64,000 nt of DNA, from the NCBI GenBank assembly GCA_922989275.2, contig OV277859.1, positions 85,060,198-85,124,197 of the forward strand, written 5' to 3'. Both the position numbers and the translations under genes were made by a program. Below are positions 1 to 11,240 of the stretch, piece after piece; positions within the stretch are counted from its first letter, which is position 1; each line of letters opens with the position of its first letter. The notes under the pieces are model-generated. The model worked only from the letters and a program-made list of their open reading frames with translations, made no database searches and was not told where the DNA came from. The stretch comes from Gari tellinella. Lineage: Eukaryota > Mollusca > Bivalvia > Cardiida > Psammobiidae.

Positions 1-198
1 TTTCTGTACGGATAATTTCGGGACCAAAATATTTTTGAAAAATTGTTCAGGTGTTTCATGAAATCATTTACAAAATATGGTTTAGAGCAAATCCGGTATT
101 CAGACTCTTTAAAGTATTATTCAATGTCTCAAGTTCTCTGTTCATATAAAATACATACAGAGAACCTATTTTAAATAGTTTCAAAAACTACTATGAAA

Positions 199-567
199 TA
201 CAGTGCTCCCTCGCTACAACGCCACCCAATGGGAGACACAGATTGTGTATGTTGTTCGGAGGGAGTCGCTATAGAGAGGTGGGGGGATTTAGACTTGGCT
301 TACATTAGCAATCAGCTTGAATTCAGATCAGACGACGAGTAACGTCTGATCTGGATTCATGCTGTTTGTCACTCGTCATTATATTTATTCTATAAAACCT
401 CCATTTATATATAAATTTGAGAAAAACAAAAGAAAACAATTTAAAACAGACGATATTGCAGCAGTAAAAACGTTTGACTTATTTGTTACATTTAGAGAAC
501 AGCGGCAAGGGCCGTTGTAAGGAGGGAGTCGTTGTAGGAAGGGCCGTTGTAGCGAGGGAACACTGTA
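199..567. mobile_element. MITE family A, copy 1
   Basis: Ends TACAGTGCTCCCTC..GGGAACACTGTA flanked by TA, with sub-terminal CGGAGGGAGTCG and AAGGAGGGAGTCG blocks and a central hairpin around 315-370. CAGT-type ends with a TA target suggest a Tc1/mariner-mobilised MITE. Confidence 0.85.
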
Positions 568-702
568 TATTCAAAAAGAATTAAATATCGTTCCCTCAGA
601 ATTTTAATTTCACTTTAAGTGAACTTCTTGTTTCTTTTCACTCAATACTTCTGTACTGCAGTTTGAAACCATCACCAGTCCTCTCAAGTACTTTGATTGA
701 AC

Positions 703-820
703 ATGGGTAAAACAAAAGCAAGTTTCCGTGAAACAGGAAATGAGTGTTCAGTTGATGATCGGTTAAATAAAAATATTAGTGACTTAGAAACAGTCATTGG
801 CGATCCTTTTAACATTTAAC
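703..820 (+). other. Possible upstream ORF, 38 codons
   Basis: ATG at 703 followed by an open frame to TAA at 818-820, ending 36 bases before the elongase ATG. It could be a leader ORF in the 5'UTR or chance. No homology recognised. Confidence 0.2.
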
Positions 821-856
821 CAATAGTACAAGGAAAAAAGTCCATTGTCCATTTCT

Positions 857-1072
857 ATGACTTTCATTGACACATGTGTTCCAGATCCCAGGGTTCAGGA
901 CTGGCCTTTAATGGCAACACCGGGTCCAATACTGGCTATTGTCTTGCTATACCTGGTGACAATATGGCAGGGACCCAAGCTGATGGCCAACCGGAAGATA
1001 CCAGACCTGTTTGTGTACATAGTAACCTATAACATGGCACTGGTTCTTTTGTCCGCTTACACGTTTTACGAG
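857..1072 (+). CDS. ELOVL4: Elongase exon 1 (start codon, first transmembrane segments)
   Basis: 72 codons, ending in phase 0 at the donor GTATGA. Carries the conserved [10 protein letters not shown] stretch and the GPKLMANRK loop after the first membrane span. The reading frame stays open back to 827, but no ATG lies there, so ATG 857 is chosen. A separate 5'UTR exon could exist upstream. Confidence 0.88.
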
Positions 1073-4000
1073 GTATGACCTTCTTGCCCTTCCAATACGG
1101 CCACTTTTAGTGCTTAAGTGTTCTTATTTCTTAAATCATTATCCCCTGAAACTCCCAATGGACAATTCCAGTTTTCAATTAAGACAGGTCAGTTTTAGAC
1201 TATTTAGGGTTGTTTTTGATAATAAATTGCTAAATGACAAACAGTGGCGTCTCTGATCAGGGATTTCCCTGTTTACATAGGACAAGTGTACTCTTCACAG
1301 GTACAATTTTGGTAAAGGACGCATATATGCGTCACTAAGGTTCAATGAGTTAAAGCAGGGTGAAAGTAAATAAGTAAGGTCCTGTATCCTGTAAGAGCGT
1401 TCTGATTGTGATAAATCGTTTATATTGTCATTAAGTTTGCGTATTAGTGGTCGTATTTAAGCGAGCTTATATTGTATTTCTCTATCCGTTTTATGAAACG
1501 CCGTACGACAAAAAAATTGTCGTAAGTCAGATTCTAAAAGTATCAATAATTATTTATTTGTCTTACGTCCGTTTTTGTCGTACGACGTTTCATAAAACGG
1601 ACCAAGTATTGCTAATTCAACAAGTTTGTTCTACTGACGCACGGTTGTATGGTAATAAACTCACTACTACAGAGACACGCCCTTTTGCGCCTTTAATTTT
1701 TTTCCTCAGGTTCAACTTTATACAGTCATAAATATGCAACATAAGAAATTTGTCTATATCCTTGCAGACTGAAATAATGCAGAATGTGCTTTAAGGTGCA
1801 TTATGCTTTGCTTTCAACATGCTTTAAAAAGGGGTCATGTGCTTCAAAACTAGAAACAGGCTATGTGGTAATAGGTAAACTCGGTTCGGACACTTTTTGG
1901 TCCTTATGAGGACCATGTGACTACAGTAAAGAAATTGAAGTTGAGATGGTATGGGTAGTCACGATATTGTCAACATGATAGTGTCTGGATGTATTTTCAG
2001 TTTTTAGTGACGTCACTGAAGGCGGGTTACAGCTACACGTGCCAGCCTGTAGACTACTCCAACGACCCTTTAGCTATACGGGTACGCAAGCTTCTCTTGT
2101 TTAACTTGGTTTGTTTCAAAAATCATATTTAGACCCATAATTGGCCCAAACAAGCGTGTATGGCGTTCAGTAGAATTTCGATATCTCAAATTGGCTTTAG
2201 ACAAATATACTCGTATTTCAAAGTTACAGCGTGGCACAACCACATTTTATCTTTGAAATACAGATGGGTTCGACAAAGTTGAAGTATTTCGAAAGGAGTC
2301 AACAAAACAGTCCCATTTCTCCCATTGAAAATTTGTTTTATTCTGAGTAGCAGACATGTTTTACCTGATGCAACATTCCTCAGAACTTTTTTAATCACAC
2401 ATGGCGCTTTGTTTATAGTCGCATTTACAGCTATACATTAATAAATGACAAGAATTGTAAGATTTACATAGTACGAAAGCCCGATGGTGACATTTTCATT
2501 TTTCTACTTCATAGTTCCGACTTCCAACTTCCAACTTCCGACTTCCAAGCTCCAAGTTTCGACTTCCAAATTCAAAGTTACGACTTCCACGTTCCATGTT
2601 CCGACCTCAAAATTTCAACTTCCAAGTTTCACGTTCTACTCCAAACTTCCAAGTTGTTAGCTAATAGCAGAGAGTTCTATCCGTTCTCGTGACGTCATAT
2701 TTCTGCGCCTATTACTTCTCATGTGTGTATGATCATTCTGTGTGTATATAAATTCTAGACAGGAGTCATGTTGGCTTTGCGCAAGTGTGTTAATTGTCTG
2801 GTTTAAATAAGGCATCTGGTTCTACACTTTTAAACGTCTGCGAATCATTTTTATAACGATACATGTATCTTTAAAAAACATTATGTCATTGGTCTTCCTC
2901 TCACTTCATATTAGTTAAATGTTTTTTTCAAGTCTGTTTGTATTAAACAAGGTCTTTGTGTATATGTAGCAAATTGTGTGCATTGATACAGTCTACATAA
3001 AAATATGACTGCTTAATGCAAACCAAGGTAAAGCAGAAAGCTCCTTTAAATCTATGATTTTGGTTTAACTTTGTTCTGCATTAAACTTCATTTAGTTATT
3101 GCTTATCACTCACAAGTAGACTAACTATCCATTACGTTATAGTTTATACACGTGCTGAATTAAACTCGGAAGTTTGGACTTGAAGTCGGAACATTGAACT
3201 TGGAACAAGGAAATCGGAACTTGCCACCTGGAACCTAGAAGTCGGAACTTGGAGAATGGAAGTCGGACCTTGGAATTTGGAACATGGAAGTCGGGACTAA
3301 GAAGTAGAAACTGGGAAGCCGGGCATTAACAATAAACAATAACGATATAGGCAATTATCATAGAAGTAATGAAACTGTTTAATTGTAGATGGCCAATGTT
3401 TGCTGGTTGTACTTCATTTCCAAGATTATAGAATTGATTGATACGGTAAGTCATATACAGCTGCAACAAATGTCTTGAATAACTAAATGATACTCCTCTT
3501 TGTTGATTCAAGTCTTTAATCCCTTCGTTGCCTCGGTTTTATCGGCTTAAATATCTTCGCATGCAAGCATTTAAGACACTAGTGGAAATAAGATGATTAG
3601 ATCTAGAGTGTTTAGCCAGCTGTACGTTTTCACAGGTAGATCATTATAGAAAAAAATGATAATATAACTTAATTATATAAGCCATTTCATGAGACTCATT
3701 GCATTTCAAAACCACAATCGCCATTTCAGGCTCTGCACTACCGAATGATATGTATAATTGTTACCAACATAATAGTACGAGTATATGATTATCAGTTTCA
3801 AGCAGTGTAGATCGTGTCTGGAACTACACTGTTTACAATACATTTAGTCTAGCTTTTCCATGACACGTCTCATATAAAAGTAAGACCGAGTGCATTAAGC
3901 ACTGTGGTTCACATGGCTTAATGTATATATCATGTGTTGTGGAGCTGATGTTGCCTGCAAATAGCAGGAATTATGCATATTATTTGAATAAAACTTAAAA

Positions 4001-7000
4001 ACTTGAAACATATTTAGTTGGAACTTAAGTTGTGTTAAGATTCAATAGAAATGTCAAGTGTATATTTTCTATTTCAAGTGGCGCTAATGGAGAAACTATG
4101 CTAATCAAATAACAGTCTGCATTTTGTAAAGGGGTCATTCTTTAAGTCATTCACCCTTGAAACTTTTATTGACAATTCCAGATTCCAAATAAATCTAGTT
4201 CATTTGTGACTATCTAGGGTTGTTTTCTGCAATATTTTGCAAAATGACAACAGTGCAGACTCCGGTTAAAGGAACTTCTGATCGTGGTATATACTGTTTG
4301 CATGGAACAAATGTACTCTTCAAATATGTACTGTTTGTAAATATGTAATTGACGAGTATACTCATCGCTAGGGTGACATGTGTTAAAAAAGCTTCTTGAT
4401 GTCTAAATACAGGCGAATTATTGATACAAGGAACAGGTTAATATAGTTTCGTTGGCCTATCACCTGTATACTAAATCGCCGTCAATTGGATTTGCTGTTC
4501 AAAACGTGTTTGATTGTATTGTGGCAAACGTGTTTCAGGCTTTTCTCATATTACGCAAGAAAGACGTTTCGTTCTTACATGCATGCCATCATAGCACCAT
4601 GCCATTTAACACTTGGATTGGTGTTAAATACATCGCTGGGGGACAAAGTAAGTTAAAACATATTATTATATACCTTTCGATGATTTATAGAGGTTTGTCA
4701 GTTAGATAAATTTCATATCGTCAAAGTTGATATGATCACTAGTGATGGTATCACTTTTGCTGTCACGATATCATTTTGTGACGTCACGGCACAATCATTT
4801 TTGTGACGTCGCGCGTAACCAATTTTTTTTTCTCTGTAAAAACGTCATTAAAATGTATAAAAAAGTAGAATAATCAATTCCTTTGAATAGATATGAAAAA
4901 TATATCACTCGAATGGGTTGTTATCTGTTTAAAAAAAACTCGTCCTGCGGACTCGTTTTAACCAGATAACAACCAATCTAATTCTCGTGATATATTTTTC
5001 ATATCAATCCAAAGTAATTGATTATCCTGTATGTGTTTGTTTCAAACGTAAGAAGTACAATGATAGTGAGACGGTAGTTAAAAGCATGGTGAAATTAAAG
5101 CAGAAACTTCATATAGGCTCTTTTGTCATCATTCATGTTCATAGCCAAAAGTTCCAACTTATCTACATTAAACTGTATTCAAAACAGGTTACTGCTTAAA
5201 CGAAGATAAAAGTTGAGCCCAAATTTCTTTTTATAGCTTTCTGATATATCTTCAGCCTGCTTTAAAATGCAATTTGTATTCATAAAAATCAAGAAGGACA
5301 GGGTTAAACCATCCGTGAATAGCTGGTATACATAACATAATATAATAATAACATAATCTTTATTCGGCATAAAGTTGCACAAAGCACATATATAGCCGTA
5401 CATGTATATAGCAGTATTGTGAAAAACAGGTGTATCTGACAAATTTAAATATATGTTAATCACACACATTACATATACAAAAGATAAAGGCAATTATTGA
5501 CTACAGTGCTCCCTCTCTACAACGACACCCAACGGGAGACAAACATTGTGTGCGCTGTTCGGAGGGAGTCGTTATAGGGCGGGAAATTGGCTTACATTTA
5601 CAAACAGCTTGAATCCAGATCAGACGCCGCGTAAGTTTTTTTATGTTTAAATGTCCAATATGTAACTTTGAGAAAAACAGCAGACGACAATTTTAAGTAG
5701 ACGATATTGCAGCCTTTAAAAGGTTGGACATAAATGTCTTGTTTGGGGAACAGCGGCAAGGGTCGTTGTAAGGAGGGAGTCAATGTTGGGAGGGCCGTTG
5801 TAGGGAGGGAGCACTGAACTTCAAACTGACAACAAACTGACAACAATGTACATTACATAGAGGATAATCAATTCCTTTGGTTGCTGACTCGTTTCTTACC
5901 AGATAATAACCAATTCTCGTGATATATTTTTCATATCCATCCAAAGGATTACCTATCTAAATCACAAACATAAGTATACCAGACAAAAAAAAAGAAATGT
6001 TCACAATGTAAAAGCGTGTGCCTTTTATTGGCTTTTATTCAACATCTTGGTGAGAATTGCGAGCAACATATATCAATAAGAAAACTAAAATTGTTAATTT
6101 GATACAGTAAAAAAACGTCTGCATCAGTAAAAGAAAATTTTAGTGAAACAAAATGAAGAATTTATGTAAATCTGGTGCTATGAAGTCAAATACTGTATAT
6201 ATTGTAGTAGACGTTTCTTTTTTGTCTGGTATATATAGTAGAGTTGGCAGGGTTTACTGGTCCTTACAGATATGATACATACACCGGGCCCTATGTGTTG
6301 TAAGATTGTCGATCATGAAACATGATGATGAAACATGTCCCTGATTTGTATTCCAGCTTGGTTTCTGGCTATGTGCAATAGCTTTGTCCACGTTGTAATG
6401 TATTCCTACTATGGATTATCGGCCCTTGGACCAGAAGTTCAAAAGTATCTCTGGTGGAAGCGCTACTTAACCAAACTGCAACTGGTAAGCACTCACAATA
6501 TTGTATAATGTTCTGCTCTATGTCTTTACCAAACCCTATGGTGTATCGGACCTACTCTTTTAATCGCACATTTAATAAAAAACCCAACTAAAATAGATAG
6601 CTGATTAATGCTGGGGCGGTGGTCCGGTGGTAGGTTTGAGCCCTGTCAGGATCACTGTAATTTTTCTGAGTAAGAAAATAACCCTATATTGCTCCACTTC
6701 ACCCAGGTGAATTGAAAGGGTACCTTCGACGGAAAGAAGTCAATGTGCCATGGCTGCAACTTGCGCCGTATGTAACTGGCCGGCTTGTAACTCGATGAAC
6801 GGGGAGGTTATTGTAAAAGTCGACAGAATACAAGTTGGCTTCTTTAAAAACAGAAGCCAGGGAAGCCGAGCAGTTTTAATGAAGCGACATGTATATATGG
6901 TAGGAAACAAAACTATGTAGGGTTGAGGAAAAGAGTAATATAGGTGAAAGTGATACTTGAGATATTTGAGCTCTTTTATGTAAAATATACCTCTCTATAT

Positions 7001-8557
7001 AAAGCGACCCAATAAATTGCGTTAACGTCAATTCTCGTATTCTCATGGTTTCTCATAATCAGATGAAATGGGCATTCCTGACATCCAGAAATATATCAAC
7101 TTTTTTCCTCCGATAAATTTCTGTTGGAAAATGTTGCATGGACCCATAAATCATCAATTGGATTTGAATTCTCTATTTTCGAATTTCAAATGTAAAACCT
7201 GCTGTGCAGATTGTCATTTATTTAATACTTGTGCATAGTTCAAATCTCAATAAACAAAAAAAATGATGCCACAGATGCAGAAATTCTCCATATGATAGAT
7301 TTTAAGTGACTCTAAAAAGACTTATCTGAACTGAAAGAGTGTACCCCCTCCATAGCAAAAAACCTTGACAACCAATCAGAAGTCCCAAGAATATGGGGAA
7401 ACATTTGACTGATTTAGATTATGCAGGGTGGTGTATTCAAACGTAGAAACGACCTAGATAAGATTTTATTATTATTATTTCTATTGATGTTATACTTTAT
7501 TTAGAGTTTCTACTGACTTTTAAGCAACACAAGAAATTTTAATAACAATTTATGTGCTTTATATACATGTATATTCTAAGGCTTAGCCCCGCGAGAGTAG
7601 GAGACACCAGTATAACTGTTGTTTTAGACAGTTCGTTGTTTAACACAATGCTGCTTATAAGACAAGGCGAAAGTAAACAGAGAATTCCAGTAAATGTTTT
7701 CAATTTTACTATCACCTTGCTTGAAGCTGCCTTCTGTCATTCATACAATCAATTAGCGTTAGCTTAGTAATTGTAAGCGACTTTTACTGCCGCCACACAA
7801 GCATTTAACATCTTATGTAGTGAAGGTATGAGTTTTATTCCGTATCGAAGTGATAAGTTCCGGTACGGGTTTTATTCCTAACCACAATATTTGATTTTCT
7901 GATTGTGATTTATTATTGGGGCTTTGTGTTTTATGAAGTAAATTATGCTAGGTGCTAAATGAACTTCACCTTCCATTCTATCAGGTGAAATACGCTGTGT
8001 ATTTCTTTACTTTATCATCCATTTGTTTGACTTGTTTGATGTTTTTGTTACTGTATTGTATGACTCATGCCCATATGGGCCCAGTCTTGAATAAAACTTG
8101 AAACTTGAAACTTGTAAACATTGGTTGCTGCGTAAAATGTATGCAAACTAGTTTCAGGCATGCGCAGACAATGCATTTTTGACTGGTTGTACAATATTGC
8201 GCCAATTATTTTCAACGTTTCGGAATAAGCAGAAGTTCCTTCCAAGAAAATGGCTACATTCAACCTAAACACTGAAGGGGGCTTCCAATGACATATAAAT
8301 TTCAGACTTTATAAACCCATACCTTTACCTTTTTACCTTTTCAAGGTTTAACTGTGTATTATTGTCTGGTTATTCTCTGTTTTCAGGCACAGTTTGTAGC
8401 TGTAATTATGCACACCAGCGTGAACATGTTCTTTGTCAAGGAATGTGACTTCCCCCGTAGTTTTAACTACGCCGTAGTGGTGTACTCACCAACAATGATA
8501 GCTCTTTTCGCAAACTTCTATTGGAAAACTTACACACAGAAACATAAGGCTACATAA
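857..8557 (+). CDS. ELOVL4: ELOVL4/7-type very-long-chain fatty acid elongase, six exons
   Basis: ER-membrane condensing enzyme that adds two carbons from malonyl-CoA to long-chain acyl-CoA. Exons joined by GT..AG with consistent phases: 857-1072, 2001-2081, 3389-3445, 4539-4647, 6357-6484, 8387-8557; 762 nt, 253 aa plus stop. Visible family marks: [10 protein letters not shown] near the N-terminus, several hydrophobic segments, [14 protein letters not shown] with the HxxHH box at H132/H135/H136, [14 protein letters not shown] at 162-175, and [15 protein letters not shown]. The order and wording fit ELOVL4 and ELOVL7 better than ELOVL2/5 (from family knowledge). The last residues, KHKAT, fit a KxKxx ER-retrieval signal. 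The first in-frame ATG is at 857; a stop at 824-826 closes the frame upstream. The protein is shorter than the usual 270-320 aa, mostly at the C-terminus. Oddity: the box reads HACHH, where vertebrate relatives usually have HVYHH. Confidence 0.93.
1140..1350. mobile_element. Repeat family E copy in elongase intron 1
   Basis: Shares blocks such as GGACAATTCCAG, ACTATTTAGGGTTGTTTT and CAGTGGCG..CTCTGATCAGG with 4137-4395, 28836-28980, 33860-34110 and 50985-51205. Confidence 0.65.
1484..1604. mobile_element. MITE family G, inverted repeat CCGTTTTATGAAACG
   Basis: Arms CCGTTTTATGAAACGCCGTA and TACGACGTTTCATAAAACGG bracket a short interior containing GTCGTAAGTCAGATT, which recurs at 14021 and 23521. 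Confidence 0.8.
1783..1850. repeat. Family C hairpin, degenerate
   Basis: AATGTGCTTTAAGGTGCATTATGCTTTGCTTTCAACATGC is a decayed copy of the AAAGCAGAATGCGCC hairpin found a dozen times in the window. In the rest of elongase intron 1 (1073-2000) the only other repeats I see are the family E and G copies. Confidence 0.55.
2001..2081 (+). CDS. ELOVL4: Elongase exon 2
   Basis: 27 codons, phase 0 to 0, acceptor TATTTTCAG, donor GTACGC. Encodes [19 protein letters not shown], the lumenal loop typical of ELOVL4/7. Confidence 0.88.
2480..3325. mobile_element. Foldback element with TTCCGAC/GTCGGAA minisatellite arms
   Basis: The left arm (about 2505-2655) is a run of variants of TTCCGACTTCCAAC. The right arm (about 3160-3320) is the reverse complement, GGAAGTCGGAACTTGG variants. 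The outer ends also pair (GCCCG, TTTCTACTTC). A roughly 500-bp AT-rich interior shows no ORF. Confidence 0.75.
3389..3445 (+). CDS. ELOVL4: Elongase exon 3
   Basis: 19 codons, phase 0 to 0, acceptor TTAATTGTAG, donor GTAAGT. Encodes [14 protein letters not shown], the conserved segment before the LRKK/HxxHH region. Confidence 0.88.
3446..4136. other. Intron 3 of elongase, no clear element
   Basis: AT-rich, no ORF or inverted repeat recognised. GAATAAAACTTAAAAACTTGAAAC near 3985-4008 resembles the tail at 8088-8115 and may be the 3' end of an old retroposon. Confidence 0.35.
4137..4395. mobile_element. Repeat family E copy in elongase intron 3
   Basis: TGACAATTCCAGATTCC, CTATCTAGGGTTGTTTTC and TGACAACAGTGCAGACTC align with the 1140 copy. 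Confidence 0.65.
4539..4647 (+). CDS. ELOVL4: Elongase exon 4 (catalytic histidine box)
   Basis: 36 codons plus one base, acceptor GTGTTTCAG, donor GTAAGT. Carries LRKKD and HACHH (residues 132-136), then [11 protein letters not shown], close to the ELOVL4 wording at this place. Confidence 0.92.
4866..5030. mobile_element. MITE family K, palindromic
   Basis: ATATGAAAAATATATCACTCG pairs with the right-hand CTCGTGATATATTTTTCATAT, and GGTTGTTATCTGTTT with AACCAGATAACAACC. A deletion copy lies at 5864-5955. Confidence 0.75.
5502..5817. mobile_element. MITE family A, copy 2
   Basis: TACAGTGCTCCCTCTCTAC at the left and GTAGGGAGGGAGCACTG at the right. The central hairpin is half lost: its left arm ends at GACGCCGCG. 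Confidence 0.85.
5864..5955. mobile_element. MITE family K, shortened copy
   Basis: GATAATCAATTCCTTTG and CTCGTGATATATTTTTCATAT match the two ends of 4866-5030, with the interior mostly missing. Confidence 0.6.
5973..6236. mobile_element. Inverted-repeat element, TATACCAGACAAAA ends
   Basis: TATACCAGACAAAAAAAAAG pairs with the right end CTTTTTTGTCTGGTATATA. About 264 bp, no ORF. It lies 120 bases before elongase exon 5. Confidence 0.75.
6357..6484 (+). CDS. ELOVL4: Elongase exon 5
   Basis: 128 nt, phase 1 to 0, acceptor TGTATTCCAG, donor GTAAGC. Encodes [19 protein letters not shown] and QKYLWWKRY, among the most conserved stretches of the family. Confidence 0.93.
6605..6830 (+). mobile_element. 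tRNA-derived SINE, copy 1
   Basis: A tRNA-like head (GGTGGTCCGGTGGTAGG, GTTTGAGCCC) is followed by TTGCTCCACTTCACCCAGGT and CTGCAACTTGCGCCGT. The latter two recur on the minus strand at 51735-51900. Confidence 0.7.
6831..8386. other. Rest of elongase intron 5, no clear element
   Basis: AT-rich. The only structure seen is the AACTTG microsatellite after CCCAGTCTTGAATAAAACTTG at 8080-8115, probably a retroposon tail. Confidence 0.35.
8387..8557 (+). CDS. ELOVL4: Elongase exon 6 (C-terminus, stop)
   Basis: 56 codons plus TAA, acceptor CTGTTTTCAG. Encodes the last membrane spans and [18 protein letters not shown] fits the dilysine-type ER-retrieval pattern KxKxx. Confidence 0.9.
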   Translation, partial: AQFVAVIMHTSVNMFFVKECDFPRSFNYAVVVYSPTMIALFANFYWKTYTQKHKAT

Positions 8558-9445
8558 AGAACAATTCAAATTAGTGCCATAGTTTTTAAAATTAGCGATC
8601 AACAAAAAGATGTTATATAAAGGTGAACATTAAATGCAGGGAAAAGGTAATGCAGAAAGGTCATAAGGAAGTTTTACTTTTTGCTTGACTCTACGGACTG
8701 TATTAAGCAATGTTCTCTAGAGATTTAAAAGCAAATGAATTATGTCGTACATAAAGGTGACAGCATACTGCAGGAACTATAATTTGCATATTGTTCCTTT
8801 AGGAGTTTCTCTGCATTACTCTGTCCTTCATTAATCAAGACAATACATGTATATTTTATTGCTATTTAATACAACTGTGAGTATCACACAATCAACTTGC
8901 TTTAGAGAGTTATATGTAGAGTAGAATCACAGTCGAAAACATATACAGGCGTACTCCGCGGGTAATCCTAAATGTATTAAAATGTAAGACAACCTAAGGC
9001 AAGTTGGATACAACAGATCAGACTTTATTTAACATTCTATGAATAAAAAACATATGAAGATTGTGAGGTAAATTATTACCGAAACGTAAATGTGGTCATA
9101 GTAGACCTCATACTTTTTGTATTTTATGCGGTAATAGTGTTCTATTCTTGTAGCATATCCAGGTCTACATTGATTCACTGTGATGGAATTGAACTTGGCA
9201 TGTATCTTTGTGCTTACTTGCGCATACATGACGTACATAACTTCTGCTGACGAAGTATGATACATTCATATATTTTAATTAACGTAATTTGCGAAATGTC
9301 GAAATTAATTTCCACAAACAATTGTTTCTATATACATGTAAAATTTAGTATGGCACAAACACTAATTATATTTTATACAGTTAGATTAGGCCATTTTGGT
9401 GCGTATTGAACATAGCTCTTTACCTAGAGTCCTCATTGTGACAGA
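8558..9445. other. Elongase 3' flank
   Basis: Candidate polyadenylation signals are ATTAAA at 8629 and AATAAA at 9042. No ORF or element recognised. Confidence 0.3.
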
Positions 9446-9725
9446 TACAGTGGAGAAAACGTTATTCTTACCCGTTTCACCCTTTCACTCTCAATTACGC
9501 CATAAAGCGCATTTGCAAACAGTTTGGGTCCTGATTAGACGCCGCGTAACGCGGCGTCTGATCAGGACTCAAACTGTTTGGCACTCTTATCGATATTTAT
9601 TAAGTCATACAAACTTAAATCTAACTTTGAAACGTGTCTTGTAGACAACAATACTGAGGCAGGCAACAATAAAGCGGTGAAGGGGTAAACCTCTCCCGAA
9701 TAATTTGATCATGAAAGGATTAAAC
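9446..9725. mobile_element. Chimeric MITE: family B left end on family I body
   Basis: TACAGTGGAGAAAACGTTATTC (family B terminus) runs directly into CCCTTTCACTCTCAATTACGCC (family I). The hairpin is at 9517-9586, followed by the family I right end GATCATGAAAGGATTAA. The family B right end is missing. Confidence 0.75.
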
Positions 9726-9796
9726 GAAACTATTGCAAACACAATGCAATGAACATAGATAATGTGTTCTTTGAATGAGTTCATTATGCTGGTAAA

Positions 9797-10147
9797 TCCA
9801 TATTTCAAGTATCATTTTCTTCAAAACACAGCACTAAAATTTCACTTACATTGACGGTTTCGTCTCTCACTGGAGACATCATCAGGAGTGCCAAACTGCA
9901 CGCTTTCGTCATGCTCGACGATTTTCGAGGCAACAAGGACGTCATGAACCGAGACGAGGGGGCCTACTAGCTCTCGAGGGTTTACGACCAGGTTTTCGCC
10001 ACATCCAAGGAAAGTGGCGAAAATCGTCGAGCATGACGAAAGCGTGCAGTTTGGCACTTCTGATGATGTCTCCGGTGAGAGACGAAACCGTCAATGTAAG
10101 TGAAATTTGAGTGCTGTGTTTTGAAGAAAAGGATACTTGAAATAGAT
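9797..10147. repeat. 350-bp palindrome with 130-bp arms carrying an exon-like end
   Basis: The left arm 9797-9931 is the near-perfect reverse complement of 10015-10147, around a unique 80-base centre. Read outward, each arm gives ATCGTCGAGCATGACG, GTGCAGTTTGGCAC and CGTCAATGTAAGTG. The last looks like an exon end followed by a GTAAGT donor. The arms differ at a handful of positions. Confidence 0.85.
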
Positions 10148-10367
10148 AATGTGGACGATAATTATGAAACTCAGGGTGGCAGACAGTTTCGTGCCTGGTC
10201 ACACACCGGGTAGTCGCGTGTCTGATCTGACTCCAAACTGTTTACATTGTAAATAGTAGTTAGATAATAAACACGTTTATTGGGGAAGAACGCCCCTCCC
10301 CCTTCTGTAACCCGACGTCTGATTAGGATTGTTTTATTCTACAAAGGTCTCCACATGGGTGTAATTT

Positions 10368-10592
10368 AACCCATTACCCAATAAATACACCTATTTATGC
10401 CTTTAAGTTATTCCTGCACTGAAGAAAATAGTACCACTTTTTATAGTCATGATATTTTTCTATATTCTAGAAGATGGTTACTTAAAGCAGGCTGAAAGTA
10501 AAGCAGAATGTGCACATTCTGCTTTACTTTCAATCTGCTTTAAGTGGTATCCTATCTTCAATACTAGACACAGGCTATGGGATGTGGGTTAA
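10368..10592. mobile_element. MITE family C, copy 2
   Basis: TTAACCCATTACCCAATAA at the left and a GGGATGTGGGTTAAA right end, with the long hairpin AAAGCAGGCTGAAAGTAAAG..CTTTACTTTCAATCTGC in the centre. Confidence 0.8.
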
Positions 10593-10785
10593 ATAATCTC
10601 TAGCAGAAAATATTTTGTTCATTCTTCCACTATGTTATTTTTGTAAGTAATATAAATTTCACATCAGTAAGGTTTTGGAAACAATCTTAAACAATAATTA
10701 GTTTAAACATATTTTATTTCCATATACATAAGGAAACAATAATTGAAGCGATTGAAGTCCAAATATATCGTCGTCTGTTGTAATT

Positions 10786-10985
10786 ATCTCTTTGCATGCT
10801 TGGTATTTTGTCGTCTGCGGGTATTCTAAAAATATAATTTTCTAATTTTCTTATCAAAAAAGAGTCAGAGTGTCAAACAGTTTGGATCCTGATGAGACGC
10901 CGCATTACGCGGCGTATCATCTGGATCCAAACTGTTCATGCAAAACTGTGGCACATATATCCGCCGCTAGCATGTAAAGAGTTAA
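10786..10985. mobile_element. MITE family J, copy 1
   Basis: TCTCTTTGCATGCTTGG..CTAGCATGTAAAGAGTTAA termini, GTCGTCTGC word, hairpin at 10875-10941 whose right arm has acquired a change (GGCGTATCATCTGG). Confidence 0.75.
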
Positions 10986-11023
10986 ACCATATGACACGTT
11001 TTAATCAACTGCAAAATTCGGTT

Positions 11024-11240
11024 TAACCCTTTACAGGTTGAAAGTAAAGCAGAATGCGCCCTAAGGCGCATTCTGCTTTACTTTCAGCCTGCTTTAAGCT
11101 ATTAACTGCTAGAATAAGGAAAGTATTAAATATGACACATATTCATTACGGTATAATTTGGAACTATTTTCTTCAGCGGATGAATAAAATGAATGTGCTA
11201 AAAGTCGCTTCTATAAGGGAAAGGTTTAAGCATAATTGAC
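11024..11240. mobile_element. MITE family C, copy 3
   Basis: Perfect hairpin 11038-11098 (AGAATGCGCCCTAAGGCGCATTCT core) with TTAACCCTTTACAGG at the left and GGGAAAGGTTTAAG at the right. Confidence 0.8.

Noticed and set aside
5179..5493. 104-aa minus-strand ORF in elongase intron 4
   Set aside because: Composition follows AT-rich DNA, with no conserved motif, signal or splice context.
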